In this document: positions 1 to 8,609 of the stretch, in pieces
How positions within the stretch are numbered: position 1 is the stretch's first letter
How the letters are laid out: every line of letters starts with the position of its first letter
Assembly: GCA_964598225.1 (NCBI GenBank)
Contig: CAZRBG010000045.1
Coordinates: 1 to 46,562, forward strand
DNA length: 46,562 bases
Direction of reading: 5' to 3'
Source of the DNA: SG8-4 sp964598225
GTDB lineage: Bacteria > Planctomycetota > Phycisphaerae > Sedimentisphaerales > Anaerobacaceae
Translations under genes and position numbers: made by a program
The notes under the pieces: generated by a model
Told to the model about the DNA's origin: nothing
The model's database searches: none
Seen by the model: only the letters and a program-made list of their open reading frames with translations

Positions 1-1
1 A

Positions 2-3000
2 GGCTTCGTATGGAGCTTTACGACGCTGCCGCTGGAAGCTCACTTCCCGAGTCCTGCCGACGGCGCTACGAATGTTATATCCGTAGAATTAAGCTGGACG
101 CCCGGCAAGGATGCGATCTTCCACAACGTCCACTTCGGCACCGATCCGGCGGCATTGATGCCCGTTCAAATGATGTCGATGGAAACGACGTATGATCCGG
201 GCGCTCTCGATCCGGAGACGACTTACTACTGGAGAGTGGATGAGTTTACTCCCACCGGAACTATTACCGGTCCGGTATGGAGTTTCTCAACAATCGGCCC
301 GGTTGAGCCGGCCAATATCCCGGATCTGGCGGCATGGTATCCCATGGACGAGGATCCGAGCAGTGTTACTGCTCTGGACATGACCGGTAACGGCAACCAT
401 GGCACGCTCGAAGGCGATCCGGTTTACGTAGACGGGATGGACGGCGGCGCGATCGATTTCGACGGCAGCGGAGATTTCATCTCAACGGGCAAGTCAGCCT
501 CCGATCTCGGGATCGGCGGAAACAACCCGCGAACAGTTGCCGCATGGGTCTTCACGCGCAGCTTCAACAACGGCGGTATTTTTGACGTGGGCACCCGCTC
601 AGGCGGTCAGGATTTCTCATTGAGAACGCTGACGACCGATAATACCTGGCGAGTCCAGTATTGGGGCGGCGGTAACGACCACGACTTTACTTACCCCTCG
701 CTGAACGAATGGGTGCACTTCACTCACGTTCATGACGGCGCCAGAACAAAGATTTTTGCCGACGGTGTCCTAATCGTAGACGTGGCGAGAACACTCAACA
801 CGACGGATACCAACCCGTTCCAGATAGCCCGTTATGGATGGCCGGATGCGAACTTTGACGGTATTATCGATGATGTCCGCGTCTACACCCGCGGTCTGAC
901 GCTCGAGGAAGCCAGGGAGTTGGGCGGCAATCTTGCACTGCCGTGGAACCCCGATCCGGCCGACGGCGCTGATGAACAGCCTGTCGATGTGGTTCTGATG
1001 TGGAACCCCGGGGACGACGCTGTCGAGCAGGACGTGTATCTTGGTACCGATGAAGCTGCGGTCGCCGATGCAAATGTGACCGATACGACCGGTGTATATC
1101 GCGGCCGTCAGGCTGAGACCTCTTTTGCCTCGGCCGAACCTCTTGCCTGGAGCGCGACCTATTACTGGCGCGTGGACCAGGTCGCAGCCGACGGCGCCAT
1201 CGTGACCGGTCCGGTATGGAGCTTCACAGTCACCAGCACAGTCCCGCTTGACAATTTTGAAGATTACGATGTTGTGCCGGTCGACCCCGATCCCGCCGGT
1301 CTGGTGGGCCACTGGGAGTTCGATGGTACTCTCGAAAGCGTTGGCGGCAAAGGCATGACCGGCACGGCTGTCGGCGACATTTCCTTCGGCGACGATCTGG
1401 TCAGAGGCCAGGTTCTTAGCCTGCCGGGCGGCGACGATCAGTTTGTCGATCTCGGCTCCGTAGGCATAAGCGGCAACATGCCCAAGACAATCTCCTGCTG
1501 GGCAAAGGCCGACAACACCGCAATTCCAGACTGGACGCTGATCTTTGGCTTTACCGGTAACGCAGATGGCGGCGGCGGAAACGGCAGCCACTTCAACATC
1601 GGCAGTCTTGGTGGACCCGGCGGCGTTGGCGCCCACGTCTGGGGCTGGGAAGAGACCATCTTCACCGATCAGGAAGCTCTGGAATGGCATCAGTATGCCA
1701 TGACTTACGACGGGACGACCATCCAATACTACGGCGACGGTGTACTGATGGACACCGATCCGGGTAAATCCAACGTACGCGACCTTTCGGCATCGGCCGA
1801 CCGAGTTCACGTCGGCAGCCGTATAACGCAGGCCAGCTCCTTCCCCGGTGATGTGGACGATTGTCGTATTTATAATTATACGCTCACACCCGGTGAGGTG
1901 GCTACGCTTGGAGACTTCGTGCCCGCTACCGTGCTGTCGGATGTTTGGACGGACAGCGGCGGTGTCGTTTCGTCGCTCGGATTTGATGCTCACAGCGGCG
2001 CTCAGGCCATGACGCTCGCCATTACCGGCGCAGGCGAAACAACCCGGGTTCCTCCGGTCTCCGACATGACCGTAGGTAATCCCGAGGCAATCTCGCTGTG
2101 GGTCAAGGGCGACGCAGGCAATAGCGCCGGCGGTGCTTATCTGAAGATCAACGACACCGAAATACCGTTGAACGTTGATATTACCGTTCCGTGGTGGCAG
2201 TTGGCCGTGGTTAAACTCGCCGGTCTCGATGTCCAGAACGTGACGAGCCTGGGCGTTGGTGTCGACGGCGGAGCAGGTACCATAACCGTCGATGACATCA
2301 TCCTGCAGGGCACGGCCCCCTCTGTTCCTACGGAAATCTGGTTCGAAGCTGAACAGGCCGACGTGCTTGGGTCAAGCTGGCGGATCATCGAGGACCCCAC
2401 CGGCGTCACAAATATAGGGTCGGAGAACGGTGACGGCGATAACAACAATACCGCGCCGGGCGAAGAGTGGATCGCGGCATACAACTTCACCGCTCCACCC
2501 GGAGACTATAAAGTTGTACTCCGTGTCACCGCAGCCGGCGGAAGCGATGACTCGCTCTGGGTTCGCATCCCGACCGCTTCCAGTCAGACGCTGGAGGATC
2601 CGGATCAGCCCGATACCGGCTGGGTGAGGTTCAATAGTATCGCCCACAGTGATAACGGGCGCTGGGATTCGGTTCACAGTAACGACCATGACAACGAAGT
2701 CGTGATATGGACGGTGTCCGGCGGCGAGCATACGCTTGAAATCGCCAAGCGCGAGGACGGCGCTCTTCTCGATGCCATCCTTGTCACCGACAACCTCGGA
2801 CTGGGCGATGCAGCGCTTGATGCTTCGATTATGCCGGTCAACGTCCCGCTGGGTGCTCCTCTGCAGGGCGGTTCAGCACCCGACATAGTGGTGGGAGCGT
2901 TCGCTTTTGGATCTCGCAACCTTGAGTGCGCCACCTACAACGTTCCGTCAACCAACTACACGATGCTACATCACACCAGCGTCGAGGCGATTCAGTACGA

Positions 3001-3703
3001 CGCTGCCAGAGGCTACGGTTACGAGGTAATCTATCCGACGGATTCGCCTTACGACGATAGGAGTGGATACGGTGTGTTCGGCCCGTTCGACGATTCCCCC
3101 AATAACAGGGGTGAGTTCCCGGACGAGTGCCCGGAGCAGCTCTACGACTCCTTCATCGGCGCCAAGAACTTCCTCACCGACTGCAATGCGGCTATAGCGG
3201 GCGGGCCCGATATCGCCTGTCCCGATCCGGAAGGGATCATTTTCCGCGTTGACGTTCCCAACGGCATGTATCGCTTTGTCGCGGCCGTCGGCGAGGCGGA
3301 TAATACCCACGCTCATCGCTTAGTTGCTGAAGACGGTGGTTCGGGACCTCCCGAGAACATCGGTGCGAACCACGTAGTCCTGGTGCATAACCACGATCAG
3401 GCTCAGTATACGATCGGAGAGGCGGGAGATGACGACGACCCCGGCGACGGTGTCTTCGCCCGCGTGGGATTCGAAGGTAAAATCCCGCCTCCGGGAGACG
3501 GAGTATTTCCGAGTCCCGCGTTCATAGACATGGACGAGAATGGTATGCCGACGGAAGCCGGTCCGAGCAGCCCCGTACTTGAGGTTACTCAGGGCTACAT
3601 CCGCATCCACCAGCTCCAGGGCAACTCCAACAACGGGCCCGGCGGTGATAGCGATCCCAACGGCGGAGATATCGTGATCCTGGAACTGTGGAAGGTTGAG
3701 TAG
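2..3703 (+). CDS. Giant secreted LamG / Fn3-like multidomain protein, 5' end outside the window
   Basis: The reading frame is open to the left edge: codons from position 2 read GFVWSFTTLP..., the end of an Fn3-like module, so the annotated part is the C-terminal 1233 residues and the true start lies upstream. Visible modules: Fn3-like units ending in TTYYWRVDEF...GPVWSFST (about residues 1-99) and TYYWRVDQV...GPVWSFT; two LamG-like jelly rolls (about 105-305, starting AAWYPMD; and about 430-640, starting GHWEFDG) each ending in the typical DDVRVY/DDCRIYNYTL strand; a beta domain ending in TITVDDIIL; a domain starting EIWFEAEQAD that resembles carbohydrate-binding modules; and a C-terminal domain ending in ILELWKVE. 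No catalytic motif is seen. Known LamG and CBM-like folds bind glycans or other proteins; binding or adhesion at the cell surface is inferred. No sorting signal is recognisable at the C-terminus. It is followed by a strong terminator. Confidence 0.85.
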   Translation, partial: GFVWSFTTLPLEAHFPSPADGATNVISVELSWTPGKDAIFHNVHFGTDPAALMPVQMMSMETTYDPGALDPETTYYWRVDEFTPTGTITGPVWSFSTIGPVEPANIPDLAAWYPMDEDPSSVTALDMTGNGNHGTLEGDPVYVDGMDGGAIDFDGSGDFISTGKSASDLGIGGNNPRTVAAWVFTRSFNNGGIFDVGTRSGGQDFSLRTLTTDNTWRVQYWGGGNDHDFTYPSLNEWVHFTHVHDGARTKIFADGVLIVDVARTLNTTDTNPFQIARYGWPDANFDGIIDDVRVYTRGLTLEEARELGGNLALPWNPDPADGADEQPVDVVLMWNPGDDAVEQDVYLGTDEAAVADANVTDTTGVYRGRQAETSFASAEPLAWSATYYWRVDQVAADGAIVTGPVWSFTVTSTVPLDNFEDYDVVPVDPDPAGLVGHWEFDGTLESVGGKGMTGTAVGDISFGDDLVRGQVLSLPGGDDQFVDLGSVGISGNMPKTISCWAKADNTAIPDWTLIFGFTGNADGGGGNGSHFNIGSLGGPGGVGAHVWGWEETIFTDQEALEWHQYAMTYDGTTIQYYGDGVLMDTDPGKSNVRDLSASADRVHVGSRITQASSFPGDVDDCRIYNYTLTPGEVATLGDFVPATVLSDVWTDSGGVVSSLGFDAHSGAQAMTLAITGAGETTRVPPVSDMTVGNPEAISLWVKGDAGNSAGGAYLKINDTEIPLNVDITVPWWQLAVVKLAGLDVQNVTSLGVGVDGGAGTITVDDIILQGTAPSVPTEIWFEAEQADVLGSSWRIIEDPTGVTNIGSENGDGDNNNTAPGEEWIAAYNFTAPPGDYKVVLRVTAAGGSDDSLWVRIPTASSQTLEDPDQPDTGWVRFNSIAHSDNGRWDSVHSNDHDNEVVIWTVSGGEHTLEIAKREDGALLDAILVTDNLGLGDAALDASIMPVNVPLGAPLQGGSAPDIVVGAFAFGSRNLECATYNVPSTNYTMLHHTSVEAIQYDAARGYGYEVIYPTDSPYDDRSGYGVFGPFDDSPNNRGEFPDECPEQLYDSFIGAKNFLTDCNAAIAGGPDIACPDPEGIIFRVDVPNGMYRFVAAVGEADNTHAHRLVAEDGGSGPPENIGANHVVLVHNHDQAQYTIGEAGDDDDPGDGVFARVGFEGKIPPPGDGVFPSPAFIDMDENGMPTEAGPSSPVLEVTQGYIRIHQLQGNSNNGPGGDSDPNGGDIVILELWKVE

Positions 3704-3713
3704 TTGTCGCGGT

Positions 3714-3738
3714 TTGTGGTGACGCGGTAAGGCGTTGT
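3714..3738. repeat. Dispersed hairpin repeat, copy 1 (GTGACGC...GGCGTTG type)
   Basis: The sequence GTGGTGACGCGGTAAGGCG within this interval closely matches GTAGTGACGCCGTGAGGCG at 39827-39845. Both lie in intergenic DNA next to a gene end. The inner part can pair GCC/GGC or GACGC/GGCGT as a small hairpin. Function unknown. Confidence 0.45.
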
Positions 3739-3813
3739 TCCTAAATGCCCTCCGCAGGATGGCCAAGCCCTTGCGGGCACACTGCAAACAGCAGACAGTA
3801 TAGAGATATCAAC

Positions 3814-3856
3814 GGGGCCCGTGCTGATTGATTCGGCACGGGCCCCGGTTGTTTTT
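3814..3856 (+). terminator. Rho-independent terminator after the LamG protein gene
   Basis: A perfect 11-bp stem GGGGCCCGTGC (3814-3824) / GCACGGGCCCC (3836-3846) with an 11-nt loop is followed by GGTTGTTTTTT. It lies 111 bp after the stop codon at 3703. Confidence 0.9.
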
Positions 3857-3877
3857 TGCGGGCAATGATGATATAAT
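3849..3877 (+). promoter_or_regulatory. Predicted sigma70-type promoter of the DUF362 protein gene
   Basis: TTGTTT (3849-3854), a 17-bp spacer and TATAAT (3872-3877). The -35 box overlaps the T-tract of the preceding terminator, so termination and initiation share sequence. Expected transcription start about 3884, leaving a leader of about 50 nt before the ATG at 3936. Confidence 0.55.
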
Positions 3878-3935
3878 GCCGAAAGTTGTGAACAGAAATT
3901 GACATTCGGTTTTGGGCGGATTATGGAGGTGACGT

Positions 3936-6575
3936 ATGTTCCTCAAAAGGGTTATATCAAGCTTAACCGCACGAGAGAGCAGAGACGCGGACCGGACGCC
4001 TCGGCGGTGTCCTAAGACGGGCAGGCTCATCGGTCAAAAGAAGAAGCGTTTCTGGTTGTTGTGGCTTATGCCGATCATCGGACTTTTCTCGCTGATATGG
4101 TTCCTGTTTCGCGTTATTCCCAAGCCCTCGCGTGCGACGTATCCTTGCCAGCGAATGGCAGCGCCGTTCGCTACGGGCTTTGTAGTATGGATCGCGGGGC
4201 TGATCGGTTCGGCGATCGCCTATCGCAAGGCGAAACTGCTTATGCGGCAATCGCGCTATGCCGTCGCTCTGATCTGTATTGCAGTCAGTATCACAGCGGT
4301 GTGGATTTCGCTGAACTTTACCGCAGATTCACCGGCAACCGCTGCTTTTACTCCCAGCGAGCCGACGAACAGCCCGATGGGCGTGGCGAAGGGTATCCAT
4401 CCCGGCCGCGTCGTTTGGGTTCGCGATCCCACGGCAACAAGCTGGGACGGTTCGACCGGTAGCTGGTGGGATGATGATAACACCGATCAGGCGATGGTAA
4501 ATGCGATGGTCTCCGGGACAATCCAAACTCTGACCGGACAGACGAGCGACGCCGAATCATGGGGTGCGCTGTTCAAGCATTTCAACAGTGTCAGAGGACG
4601 CGGCGAAGTCGGCTACCAGCAGGGCGAGAAAATCGCGATCAAGATCAACATGAACCAGGAAAACAACAGCAGCGGCAACTGGTCGTCGCGCGTGGGTAAC
4701 CCGAGCCCTCATGTGGTCTATTCTGTTGTAAAGCAGCTTATCGAAGTCGCCGGAGTGCCTGGCTCTGCAATCACACTCTACGACGCCTCGCGATACATCG
4801 GCGATCCCATCTACAACAAGATCAGGAACGATCCCAATCCTGAGTTCCTGGATGTCAATTTTGTCGTCAAGTCCAGACTGGCGCGCAACGGACGTCGCGG
4901 TGCCGTCGAGGACAAAAGCAATCCCTTGCACACAAAAGCCGGCACGGCGTACCTGCCGCATTGCGTTACCGACGCGAAGTATTTGATCAACATGGCCCTG
5001 CTTCGGCCTCATTCGATGTTCGGCATAACGCTTTGTGCGAAAAACCATTTCGGTTCCACATTTTTCCCATCAAATAATGATTGGACACCTTCGCCTCTAC
5101 ACAATTACGGGCGGCGCTCGAATCCTATGGGATCGTATAACTGCCTGGTCAATCTCAACGGGCACAGGCACCTGAGCGGCAAGACCCTGCTCTATATGAT
5201 CGACGGGCTCTACCCGGCGAGAAATCAGGGCAATGACGTCCTCAGGTGGGCTTCGGTGGGCGAGGACTGGTTCAGCGGCATGCTCGCCTCGCAGGATCCG
5301 GTGGCTATCGATTCGGTAGGCTTGGACTTCCTGCGGCATGAAGATAACTTGAGCTCGCAGATAACCGATGTTACGGGAAATCCGGACAATTATTTGCACG
5401 AAGCCGCGCTTGCCGACGATCCGCCTTCCGGTACAGTCTACGATCCCGAAGGTGACGGAACGCCGCTGACCAGCCTCGGGGTCCACGAGCATTGGAACAA
5501 TCCCGTCGACAGACAGTACTCCCGAAATCTCGGCGCCGGCGACGGCATCGAACTGGTCCAGGTATCTTTCGCAACGCCGGACGGGCCGATTGAAAACGCA
5601 ACCGCTGGCCTCAAGTACGACCAGCTTCGTTACGCAATCAGCGAGGCCGGCGCCGGCGATACGATTGTATTGAGCGAGGACACTTATCCCGGCGATATCG
5701 ATCTTGCCGGCAAGAACATTACTCTCAGCTCGGTCGATCCGGACGATCCCGCCGTAGTTGCTTCGACGATCATCGGCGGTGGCAGCACGGCGGTATCATT
5801 TTCCGGAGGCCAGGATCCAAACTGCGTGCTTACAGGCTTTACCATCGCAGGCTCCGGCACAGGAATCCACTGCTCGGGCTCGTCGCCCACGATCGCAAAC
5901 TGTCGCATAGAGGGCAACGGAGGGACCGGCATCGAGTTGCACAACGGCAGCGATCCTGTGATCTCAAACTGCGAGATTTCCGCAAACGCCGGCTCAGGTA
6001 TAGAGATGGCAGTCGAACGGAGCGGGCGCTTAGTCACCTACAACGCACCGGCTATAAGCAATTGTGTTGTCGAAGCGAACGGCCAAAACGGCATTTCCGG
6101 CGGCAAACCGACGATCATCAACAGCACCCTGGTCGCCAACGAAGGCTTCGGTATTTCCTGCATAGAACCTGTCATCACAGATTCAATCATTTACTACAAT
6201 GGTTATGTCACGGGGCTGGCTCAAATAGACGGTACAGCAACAGTTACTTACAGCGACATCGAAGGCGGCCGACCGGGCGAGGGCAACATCGACGCCGAAC
6301 CGTGTTTTGCCGAACTCGGCTACTGGGACCTCGGCGGGTCGCTTGAGGACGCGGGCGACGATACCTGGATCCGAGGCGATTACCACCTGCGCTCGCAGGC
6401 GGGCCGCTGGAACCCAGGAATTTTGCGCTGGGTTCAGGACCTGATCACAAGCCCATGTATCGACGCGGGGAACCCGGCCGCGGACTGCTCGGCCGAACCC
6501 ACGCCCAACGGCGAATGCATAAACATGGGCGCCCACGGGGGCACACCACAAGCAAGCAAATCACTGACCAAGTAA
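3936..6575 (+). CDS. Membrane-anchored DUF362 protein with C-terminal parallel beta-helix
   Basis: The 879-residue protein starts at an ATG preceded by GGAGGTG. A basic N-terminus is followed by three likely membrane helices (about residues 38-58, 76-96 and 106-126). Residues about 230-510 match the DUF362 pattern (EKIAIKINMN, SPHVVYSVVKQLIEVAG, ITLYDASRY, then MALLRPH and GITLCAKNHFGS), a domain also found in iron-sulfur proteins, although no ferredoxin cluster is present here. Residues about 560-830 form short Asn/Gly-rich rungs (GTGIHCSGSSPTIANCRIEG, GSGIEMAVERSGR, NGISGGKPTIINSTLV) typical of right-handed beta-helix proteins that bind or cleave polysaccharides. No catalytic residues can be assigned. 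Membrane anchoring with an extracytoplasmic beta-helix is inferred. It runs convergent with the phosphatase gene downstream. Confidence 0.8.
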   Translation: MFLKRVISSLTARESRDADRTPRRCPKTGRLIGQKKKRFWLLWLMPIIGLFSLIWFLFRVIPKPSRATYPCQRMAAPFATGFVVWIAGLIGSAIAYRKAKLLMRQSRYAVALICIAVSITAVWISLNFTADSPATAAFTPSEPTNSPMGVAKGIHPGRVVWVRDPTATSWDGSTGSWWDDDNTDQAMVNAMVSGTIQTLTGQTSDAESWGALFKHFNSVRGRGEVGYQQGEKIAIKINMNQENNSSGNWSSRVGNPSPHVVYSVVKQLIEVAGVPGSAITLYDASRYIGDPIYNKIRNDPNPEFLDVNFVVKSRLARNGRRGAVEDKSNPLHTKAGTAYLPHCVTDAKYLINMALLRPHSMFGITLCAKNHFGSTFFPSNNDWTPSPLHNYGRRSNPMGSYNCLVNLNGHRHLSGKTLLYMIDGLYPARNQGNDVLRWASVGEDWFSGMLASQDPVAIDSVGLDFLRHEDNLSSQITDVTGNPDNYLHEAALADDPPSGTVYDPEGDGTPLTSLGVHEHWNNPVDRQYSRNLGAGDGIELVQVSFATPDGPIENATAGLKYDQLRYAISEAGAGDTIVLSEDTYPGDIDLAGKNITLSSVDPDDPAVVASTIIGGGSTAVSFSGGQDPNCVLTGFTIAGSGTGIHCSGSSPTIANCRIEGNGGTGIELHNGSDPVISNCEISANAGSGIEMAVERSGRLVTYNAPAISNCVVEANGQNGISGGKPTIINSTLVANEGFGISCIEPVITDSIIYYNGYVTGLAQIDGTATVTYSDIEGGRPGEGNIDAEPCFAELGYWDLGGSLEDAGDDTWIRGDYHLRSQAGRWNPGILRWVQDLITSPCIDAGNPAADCSAEPTPNGECINMGAHGGTPQASKSLTK

Positions 6576-6593
6576 GAGCTCTAATTGACTCCC

Positions 6594-6640
6594 TGAAACG
6601 GTGATAATGGAGGGGACTTTGGGCCGACCGTTTCATTTGT
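6594..6640. terminator. Possible bidirectional terminator between convergent genes
   Basis: TGAAACGGT (6594-6602) pairs perfectly with ACCGTTTCA (6627-6635), separated by a 24-nt loop, in the 129-bp gap between two convergent stop codons. The T-run after it on the + strand is short (TTTGT), so this is a weak call. Confidence 0.4.
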
Positions 6641-6649
6641 AGTGGTAGT

Positions 6650-6670
6650 GGTGCAAGCCCCATCCTGCCT
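6650..6670. repeat. Dispersed repeat GG(T/G)GCAAGCCCCA(T/C)CCTGC, copy 1
   Basis: GGTGCAAGCCCCATCCTGCC here matches GTGGGCAAGCCCCACCCTGC at 42854-42873 and CGGGCAAGCCACACCCTGCT at 31519-31538. All three are intergenic and next to gene ends. Confidence 0.5.
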
Positions 6671-6704
6671 GTTTTGTTGAAAATACGGGCATACACGCCT
6701 CCAC

Positions 6705-8549
6705 CTACAGATTAACGTTCATTCTTTCGGCCTTGTCAAGACCAAGGGATGGGATGCCTCTGAACGTCTTCCACTTTCTGGTGCCTTGCTGACCGACCTT
6801 GATGGTGTATTTCCCTGTCTTGAAAATCTTCGGCCTGAATGATGTTCCTTTGATTCTCAGCGTGTAAACGATTTCATCGTTCGCTTCGTCAATCACCTGC
6901 ACGACGGGATTTGTCATGCCGTTTACTCTTATCGTAGGCAGATAGCCGACCGGCTGCCGTGCGTAATTATCCAACTGGTCGATGGTTCTGGGCCAGCCGG
7001 AATACTGTTTGGTGGCAGGATCGGTGATGTCCACGTTTCTGGGCCAGCATTCTATCGTAATCTTTCTGGTCTTGACGTTGAACTTGACCACTCCGAAGCC
7101 GGCCGCGCGTGTGGTGAGTTTGCTTCCGCCGTTGCGTTCCGGACTCGGATTGGCTACCGCCAACATGGTTAGTTTATTGCCGAGTCCGTCGAGGAATTCA
7201 CCCGTATACTCGGGCGCTCCCGGCTCGCGGTTCTTGCCCGGCTCAAGCGGCGCCCACCAGCGCAGATAGAGATTCGCGATAGACGGCACGCACATGGAAT
7301 AACCCGAATCGTTCCAGTCGTTGACGCCGTGATGGATGATCGTGGCAAGATGCTGGTCGCCGGCTATCATCAGAGCGAAGGCCTTGCGGAATTCCATCAG
7401 GGCCTTGTTGCGACCGGTCTGGGGCCATCCGTTGGAATCCAGGTCCACCCGGAGGCGATTGTTGATGGAGCCGTGGATATGAGCGCCCCCTGCGAAGATC
7501 GTCTGGGATAAAACCGCCTTCATATCGCAGTCCCGCCAATCCGCAGCCCAGTGACGCAGGAACTTGAGTTGACGTTCGCCGAGGAGCTTTGCCTCCGGGA
7601 CGTCCAGGGCAGCCGGATCGTAGCCGGGTTTGGAGATATGATCGGGCCGGTTCGGTCGCCATCCTCTGTCGGGCAGAACGCCGGCGGGGCCGGTCTTGAA
7701 TTTGCGGTCCTCAATGACCGCGAAATTTACACGGCCGATAGTAAGGTCTGTGTAATAAACGCCGATCCCGCGATCGATCGGAGTGGGGTCGAAAGGATCG
7801 GGCAGGTGGCTCGTCTGGGCTCGCTCCACTTCCTTGACGTACTCAACCGGAGCGGCGTAGCCGCCGTCGTGGCCGGCGCGGGTGTTTGACGGTCGGCCGC
7901 CCTGTCCCCAGAGATTCGCCTGACCCACATCGTGGTCGTCGGGAATCGTAACGGTCGGGATGTTGCGAATAATGTCGCCGAAATCCCTGCCGAACTTGAG
8001 CCATGCGGCATAATGCTTGAAGTGGTTGTAGACCTGGTCGCCGGAGAAGAATAGCAGGTCGGGCTCGATCTTCTTGATATTCTCCACTATGTCGGTCTTC
8101 GGAATGTCGCCTCCGTGGCGAGGATTGGTGGAGTTGCCGGTGAATGCGGCTACGACGATAACGTTTTTGTCAACCGGGTCTTTGACGACCTTGCCGGTGT
8201 AATATGCGTTCTCGCCGTGAGCCACCCTGTATTCGACGTCTTTTGTGGAATCCCAGTTCTCGACGCGGAACGGCGCCGTCCAGCCCTGTTCGATGACCTC
8301 CGTTTGGGCTATCTGTTCCCACGTTCCGTTTTGCTTTGTCTCAAGTCTTACAACCCTCGGTTGACCCGGTTCAAGGGGATAAAATTGGGCGGTCAGTTTC
8401 AGGATGTTGTCCTGAACCGTATACAGTGCAAAGCAGATAACCTTATCTCTCGATACATCCGGGACCGTCAGCCTCTGTGCGGAAATTACGCTAACCAAAA
8501 CAGCGATCAACAGAAAGACGGAGAGTGTGGTTGCCTTTACTCGTTTCAT
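6705..8549 (-). CDS. Secreted PhoD-like metallophosphatase
   Basis: The 614-residue protein has a signal peptide (MKRVKATTLSVFLLIAVLVS..., about residues 1-25). The calcineurin-like/PhoD signature is present: NPRHGGD (about 143-149), LLFFSGDQVYNH (166-177, GDQ metal ligand loop), IPDDHDVGQAN (202-212), and AGDQHLATIIHHG (396-408). PhoD-type enzymes hydrolyse phosphodiesters or phosphomonoesters outside the cytoplasm using Fe/Ca or related metals. Members of this superfamily are often substrate-ambiguous, so the exact substrate is not claimed. The ATG is preceded by AAAAGGAGC at good spacing. The gene lies 60 bp downstream of the metalloprotease gene on the same strand with no terminator between, so the two are probably co-transcribed. 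Confidence 0.85.
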   Translation of the reverse strand: MKRVKATTLSVFLLIAVLVSVISAQRLTVPDVSRDKVICFALYTVQDNILKLTAQFYPLEPGQPRVVRLETKQNGTWEQIAQTEVIEQGWTAPFRVENWDSTKDVEYRVAHGENAYYTGKVVKDPVDKNVIVVAAFTGNSTNPRHGGDIPKTDIVENIKKIEPDLLFFSGDQVYNHFKHYAAWLKFGRDFGDIIRNIPTVTIPDDHDVGQANLWGQGGRPSNTRAGHDGGYAAPVEYVKEVERAQTSHLPDPFDPTPIDRGIGVYYTDLTIGRVNFAVIEDRKFKTGPAGVLPDRGWRPNRPDHISKPGYDPAALDVPEAKLLGERQLKFLRHWAADWRDCDMKAVLSQTIFAGGAHIHGSINNRLRVDLDSNGWPQTGRNKALMEFRKAFALMIAGDQHLATIIHHGVNDWNDSGYSMCVPSIANLYLRWWAPLEPGKNREPGAPEYTGEFLDGLGNKLTMLAVANPSPERNGGSKLTTRAAGFGVVKFNVKTRKITIECWPRNVDITDPATKQYSGWPRTIDQLDNYARQPVGYLPTIRVNGMTNPVVQVIDEANDEIVYTLRIKGTSFRPKIFKTGKYTIKVGQQGTRKWKTFRGIPSLGLDKAERMNVNL

Positions 8550-8609
8550 CTTTGCTCCTTTTCTTTTGTCTTTTCGTCCATGTTGCGGCGGCCGCCGACT
8601 ACGTACCGA

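Noticed and set aside
770..1993. 407-codon open frame on the - strand
   Set aside because: Antisense to the LamG protein gene, whose domains are unmistakable; no ribosome site or recognisable motif.
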